Of a stretch of DNA of 64,000 nt, positions 60,086 through 64,000 are shown one piece after another; within the stretch, counting starts at the first letter, position 1; each line of letters starts with the position of its first letter. The notes beneath the pieces are model-generated. The model was not told where the DNA came from, made no database searches, and was given only the letters and a program-made list of their open reading frames with translations. The DNA is from Dioszegia crocea (taxonomy: Eukaryota > Basidiomycota > Tremellomycetes > Tremellales > Bulleribasidiaceae), in contig BCKK01000005.1 of the NCBI GenBank assembly GCA_001600615.1, forward strand, positions 1,451,559 to 1,515,558. Reading direction: 5' to 3'. The position numbers and the translations under genes are program-made.

Positions 60086-60973
60086 GGCGAGAGAGTGAGT
60101 GTCTCGTGCTTTAGGTGAGTTGAAGATCAATGCGAGTCACACATCAGCAGGTCCTGGCACTAGATATGTATGCGCGAGTCACTTCTGCTCGGGTGACCCA
60201 AACACGCCAAGGGGTTAACGGTGAAGAGATCGTGATGTACCCATACTGTGAAACACCGGGATAAGCATGAAAGGATGTGATGTCGAGCAGATTGAGTCGA
60301 GGGTCCCCTCGAGATCCGGCAAATAGATGGTAGGCTTATGTGGCAGTCGCCTCGTGACAAAGGAAGCACATAGGTCGATTGGCCCTTGGATACCCTTATG
60401 GCGGACGTCCCCGCGGTCTCGATGTGGAAAGATTATGGGCTTCGACACGGAGAAACTGCGTCGTTTGAGGGTGATTTGACCTCTTGCGGACCGGATCACC
60501 GCTATAGCGATCATTTATAGCCAACAGAAGCCAACAGATGTTCAAAATGCAAGCCTTTGATCGAGATGAATAGATGAAGATCGAACAGAGAAAGCTCGCC
60601 CTTATTCCTCGGGATTTCCGTCGGGACCCGTCTCAGGCACGGAGCACGGAGATCCCCTTGATGCCCGTTGAGTGTGGCAGTCGCGCGGATCCTCCACTGT
60701 ATTAATTTGGTGGCCCAATGCCTGAAGCTGACAGCGAAATCATCTCGCTAGACGTAGATGAGACAACTAGTACACGTTTTGAAGCAATCTTAAGATCTGA
60801 CACTCCCTTGTGAGCTAGATCGGTCCTTGCCGCATGAGATCAGGCAAGACGCAAAAGTGCCAACACCTGATACTCATAAGCAGTACATTACATTAACCTA
60901 GACTATACAAGTCCTTCCTGAAACTAGTACCAAGCCGTGAATATCATACCCGGAATCCGCGTTTCAAACCAAC
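60086..60973. other. Intergenic region between PNS1-like and MFS transporter genes
   Basis: 888 bp with no convincing exon on either strand. Both flanking genes are on the minus strand, so this holds the PNS1 promoter and the MFS 3' UTR. Confidence 0.5.
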
Positions 60974-63081
60974 CTACGCCGTTCCCGACGCCTCCCGCCC
61001 CTCGCGCGCCAATTGAGCAGTGGTCTTGGTCTTCGCAAAGTCACGAATCGAGACACCACTCGCGTAGAGCTCGTCGAGCTCCTGGTATGTCCTGTTCTTG
61101 CACTGATAGCATCAGCATACGCACATTGACCTCTCTGGCCTCATCCGACTCGCCTCTGGGAAGAGAAAGTAGCAAGGGATCCAGAAGAGCAGAGTCAAAC
61201 CGCCGAAAAGGAGCCCGATCTTAGCCCGCCATCCAGCATACTGCGGCGAGATCATGAGGGGTACAGTGTAGCTCTGAAGACTATTCAGCGGTTGGCTTGA
61301 GAGAGTGACTGGAAACGTACGAATAGGATACCGGACAGAGTCTGCATGGCGGTAGCCACGGCAGCGGATTTGGCGCGAAGGCGTGGCGACGACACTTCCA
61401 CCACGGCAGTCCAGCCTAGTCTTTCAGCTCGGCCTTCCGCAGCAGTGTGAACAATAAGCGACTCACCGATAGGAGCGAGAGAAAGCGCGTAGATGAATGT
61501 CCAGATACAGAAAAGCGCGATGAGAGCGGCACCAACGGCGGGTGACACTGGTAGCCAGCCCATCCCACCGATAAGAAAGTTGATCGCCGCCAGGAAGAGA
61601 GGACCGATGAGGACGAGAGTACGCCGTCCGACTCGCTCGACAAAGTAGAAGGCGAGGAAAAGACCACCGAGCTGGACGACGGTTTGAGCAGTTTTGCCGA
61701 TGAAGGGGTCGGCAAGTCCTGCAATCCTGTACAAATCAGCTACTGCGAGCATTGTAATCTGTCATCGAGAGGCTCACTGGAAGAAGTAGGTAGTCTGACC
61801 GTAGACCAGCGGAACACCGACGAAGTTCTGGAATGAGAATGGAAGAGTAGCGGCTATGACTCGTCGGAAATTTGCCCATCTGAATAAGGCCACCCAGTCT
61901 GAATCTCCGACTAGAGCGGCTAGAGTTGCTGAAGCCTCCATCTCTTGCTGGAGAACAGCATACTCGTGCTCGACGTCGTATCCCTCGACGTTTCCTATCA
62001 GCCGCTTTAGAGCTCGTTTGCCTTTGTCGTGTTTACCCATGCGGCATAGCCAGGCTGGATTGTCAGTACGCGAAGGTCACTAATTGTGTTACTCACGAGG
62101 TGACTCCGGGATGTACGCCAGAACCATGGCGAAGAGGCCGAAAATAACAAACCTTACAATCAGCCGTGCGTCTCAAGTCACACCGACAAACTTACTGCGA
62201 GTAGAGAGCATTTCGGTAGGCAAGCGGTTGAGTCTGAAGAGTCAGCGCGTTGCCCACATTCGCCTTTGACCGAATTGAACTGACCACAAACAGGATCTGT
62301 AGACCCATGGCGATGAAGAATTGGCCGAGAGCAAAGCTGACGGCGAAGGCACCCAACATGGCGCCTCTGATCTGCGTGATGGCTATCTCAGAAAGATAGG
62401 TCATGACTCCCGTTCCCAAAAACCCCAATGCCCCGCCACTAAGGATCCGCCCAGCCATCCAGCCTTTCCAGTCTGTGGCTGTGATCTCTGCAATGATGGC
62501 CTGAGCAATCAGCAAGGTACTCTGATATGGACAGGTACTGTAGGACTTACGCCGAGCATGAGCAGGAGAAGACAGCCTAGCGCCGCGCGTCGACCAAAGT
62601 GGTCTGAGATGAAGGGGGACATGCATTGAAAAGCGAATTGCGATACGAATACGAAACCTGACGAGTCAGCTTTGGATGGAGGACCGTGAGGACCACGTAC
62701 CAGACCAGAGAGAGACATGCAGCGCATCCAGACTCAACACACCCTCGGCGGACCGGATAGTCCCAAACTGGTTGACAAAGCCTGAATCGTCAGCGGGGCT
62801 CCTGTGTCCTTCAGAAACTACAGCTTACCTGGATTGGCAATGATGTTGCCGGCCGCAGAGAGGCAGTACCCAGCGTACAAACCACCCAAAGATACAGCGG
62901 CCCCGGTAAGACTCAAACGCCAGAACTTTCGCAGGATGTCTTTCTTGGAGTGATCGGCGAACTTGGACCGGAGGAGAGTTGGATCACCGGAGCCTTTGAG
63001 GTCGACATCGTTGTCCTCAACGAAGAGCTCTGTTGGTTTTTCTTCGACGGTGGGAGTTTGAGGCGAGTTATGGTGAGACAT
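60974..63081 (-). CDS. MFS sugar transporter (SP family)
   Basis: Sugar porter of the major facilitator superfamily. Multi-exon minus-strand gene with about 500 residues. Start MSHHNSPQTPTVEEKPTE, then the first helix (LSLTGAAVSLGGLYAGYCLS). SP-family landmarks are: FISDHFGRRAALG (D-x-x-G-R-R loop), GGALGFLGTGVMTYLSEIAI, the PESPAWLCRMGKHDKGKRAL loop (PESPRWL type), FVERVGRRTLVLIG, and the end FLFPECKNRTYQELDELYAS, a variant of the usual PETKGRTLEE. The last intron (61103-61153) appears to begin with GC rather than GT. Substrate cannot be read from sequence. Divergent from a GH43 gene, which favours a plant-cell-wall sugar such as xylose, arabinose or a xylo-oligosaccharide. Confidence 0.85.
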
Positions 63082-63770
63082 CGTGTCGGTAGGCCGAGGG
63101 CAGGATATGAGGAGGTGATGCCCCGTAAGTATCTTCGCGTGCTATAAGTCAGACTGAGCGCGTAATAGTCAATACATCGACATCCCATGTCATCTCCCTT
63201 GACTGGAGTATTTGCGGAGCTATCGCGGACGATACCAAACCAAAGCTGCCTTGGATGGTGCGCCCAAGTCGCTTTGACTTCCGAAGTTCGGTCCGAGGCC
63301 AAGCTATAAACTTCAAGCAGGCTATCAGCTGACCGCCAACCAGCGGACAATACTCGGGGCAAATGGTGATTTCTCGTCTTCGCACGAGTAATTGATCTTC
63401 CGCTTTCCGACGCGGGCGCCGTGTTGGAGCCATAGACTAAGTGATCGAGGACGAGGATGCGGAAATGCAGCAGGAATAGGGTTTCCGGAATGAGAGGCGG
63501 CTAGTGCGGGGTAAAGGCGGAGTAGATGTTCCGGCGGATATAGCCGATAGCGCCAAGCTGCCCCCACCTTGCCCCACCCCGCTCTTTGCCAGAGGCGAGC
63601 TTCCGATGCCTATATCTCTGACTTTCACGCTAGTCTATATCGTCCGAGAAAGTGGCGGGTCTCCAGCGAAGCAATTGCAACGACAAAATTGCTTTACCAA
63701 GCAGCCAAAATCTGTGACAAGCAGGGGCTGTGCTTTATTCTTCTTTCGTCCATATTCTCCCCGTCTTGCC
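63082..63770. promoter_or_regulatory. Divergent promoter MFS transporter / GH43, with Mig1/CreA-like and XlnR-like sites
   Basis: 689 bp shared upstream region. Matches to the carbon-catabolite-repressor consensus SYGGRG occur as GCGGGG at 63506-63511, and on the minus strand as GTGGGG at 63562-63567 and 63572-63577 and GCGGGG at 63577-63582. A GGCTAG at 63499-63504 matches the XlnR-type site GGCTAR known from ascomycetes. Short motifs like these occur by chance, so function is inferred only from clustering and context. Confidence 0.4.
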
Positions 63771-64000
63771 ATGCCGTTCCGTAACCCCATACTGCCCGGT
63801 TTCAATCCCGACCCCAGTATCATACGCGTAGAAGACGACTACTTCCTCGCCACCTCGTCATTCGAATATTTCCCAGGAATCCCAATATACACTAGCAAAG
63901 ACCTGATCAACTGGAAACGAATCGGTCATGTTCTCACCCGACCATCGCAGCTCGATCTCAGAACCTGTCCGGCCAGTGGCGGGATATACGCACCAACGTT
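63771..64000 (+). CDS. GH43 family glycosidase, N-terminal part (truncated by window end)
   Basis: Reads from ATG at 63771 to the window end without a stop, 76 complete codons. The start MPFRNPILPGFNPDPSIIRV followed by DDYFLATSSFEYFPGIPIY and SKDLINWKRIGHVL is the classic first blade of GH43 beta-xylosidase / alpha-arabinofuranosidase proteins: NPDPS holds the catalytic base Asp, and SSFEYFPGIPIYTSKDLINW is the usual blade motif. No signal peptide is seen, which suggests an intracellular enzyme acting on imported oligosaccharides. The rest of the gene lies outside this window, so the catalytic acid and length cannot be checked. Divergent from the sugar transporter gene. Confidence 0.9.
   Translation, partial: MPFRNPILPGFNPDPSIIRVEDDYFLATSSFEYFPGIPIYTSKDLINWKRIGHVLTRPSQLDLRTCPASGGIYAPT

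Noticed and set aside
1..64000. tRNA, rRNA, transposon, CRISPR or phage-type features
   Set aside because: I looked for tRNA B-box-like patterns, terminal repeats, integrase or reverse-transcriptase motifs and regularly spaced repeats and found none that stand up. A covariance-model search was not possible here.

Overview
This is a nuclear chromosome segment from a fungus, most likely a basidiomycetous yeast or dimorphic fungus close to the Tremellomycetes. The evidence is dense, short, GT-AG introns (mostly 45-60 nt) with a strong GCTGAC/CTGAT-type branch site 8-15 nt before the acceptor, many very small exons, a basidiomycete-type gene set (a sphingolipid C9-methyltransferase, an SP-family sugar transporter, a GH43 enzyme) and compact spacing. 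Species is not determined. I rebuilt gene models by hand from splice signals and reading-frame continuity, so exon borders are predictions. No rRNA, tRNA, transposon or CRISPR-like array was seen.

Left part (1-17.1 kb): SYS1 (+), an RCC1-repeat protein resembling FMP25 (-) that is divergent from the 24 kDa complex I subunit (+), a GNAT-like gene with an in-frame stop (+), a histidine-phosphatase gene (+), a second GNAT-like gene (+), a TTI2-like gene (-), the KEOPS subunit CGI121 (-), and the Golgi tether subunit COG1 (+).

Middle part (17.4-43 kb): an orphan type I membrane glycoprotein (-), the spindle midzone protein ASE1/PRC1 (-) divergent from phosphatidylserine synthase CHO1 (+), a bestrophin-like anion channel (+), an acidic coiled-coil protein of unknown role (+), MCP1 (-) divergent from an SLC26 sulfate permease (+), a giant acidic protein of about 1833 residues with repeated short motifs and a possible Myb/SANT-like module (-), and sphingolipid C9-methyltransferase (+).

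Right part (43.2-64 kb): a head-to-tail array of three paralogous F-box proteins (-) next to a divergent F-box/LRR-like gene (+), phosphoserine aminotransferase SER1 (-), a DUF1776-like Rossmann protein (+), an extremely intron-rich PNS1 choline-transporter-like protein (-), an MFS sugar transporter (-) and, truncated by the window end, a GH43 glycosidase (+). The last two share a 689-bp upstream region and may work together in uptake and cleavage of hemicellulose sugars.

Most genes are ordinary housekeeping genes. The parts that look least described are the F-box array, the giant repeat protein, the orphan membrane glycoprotein and the GNAT pair with its interrupted member.
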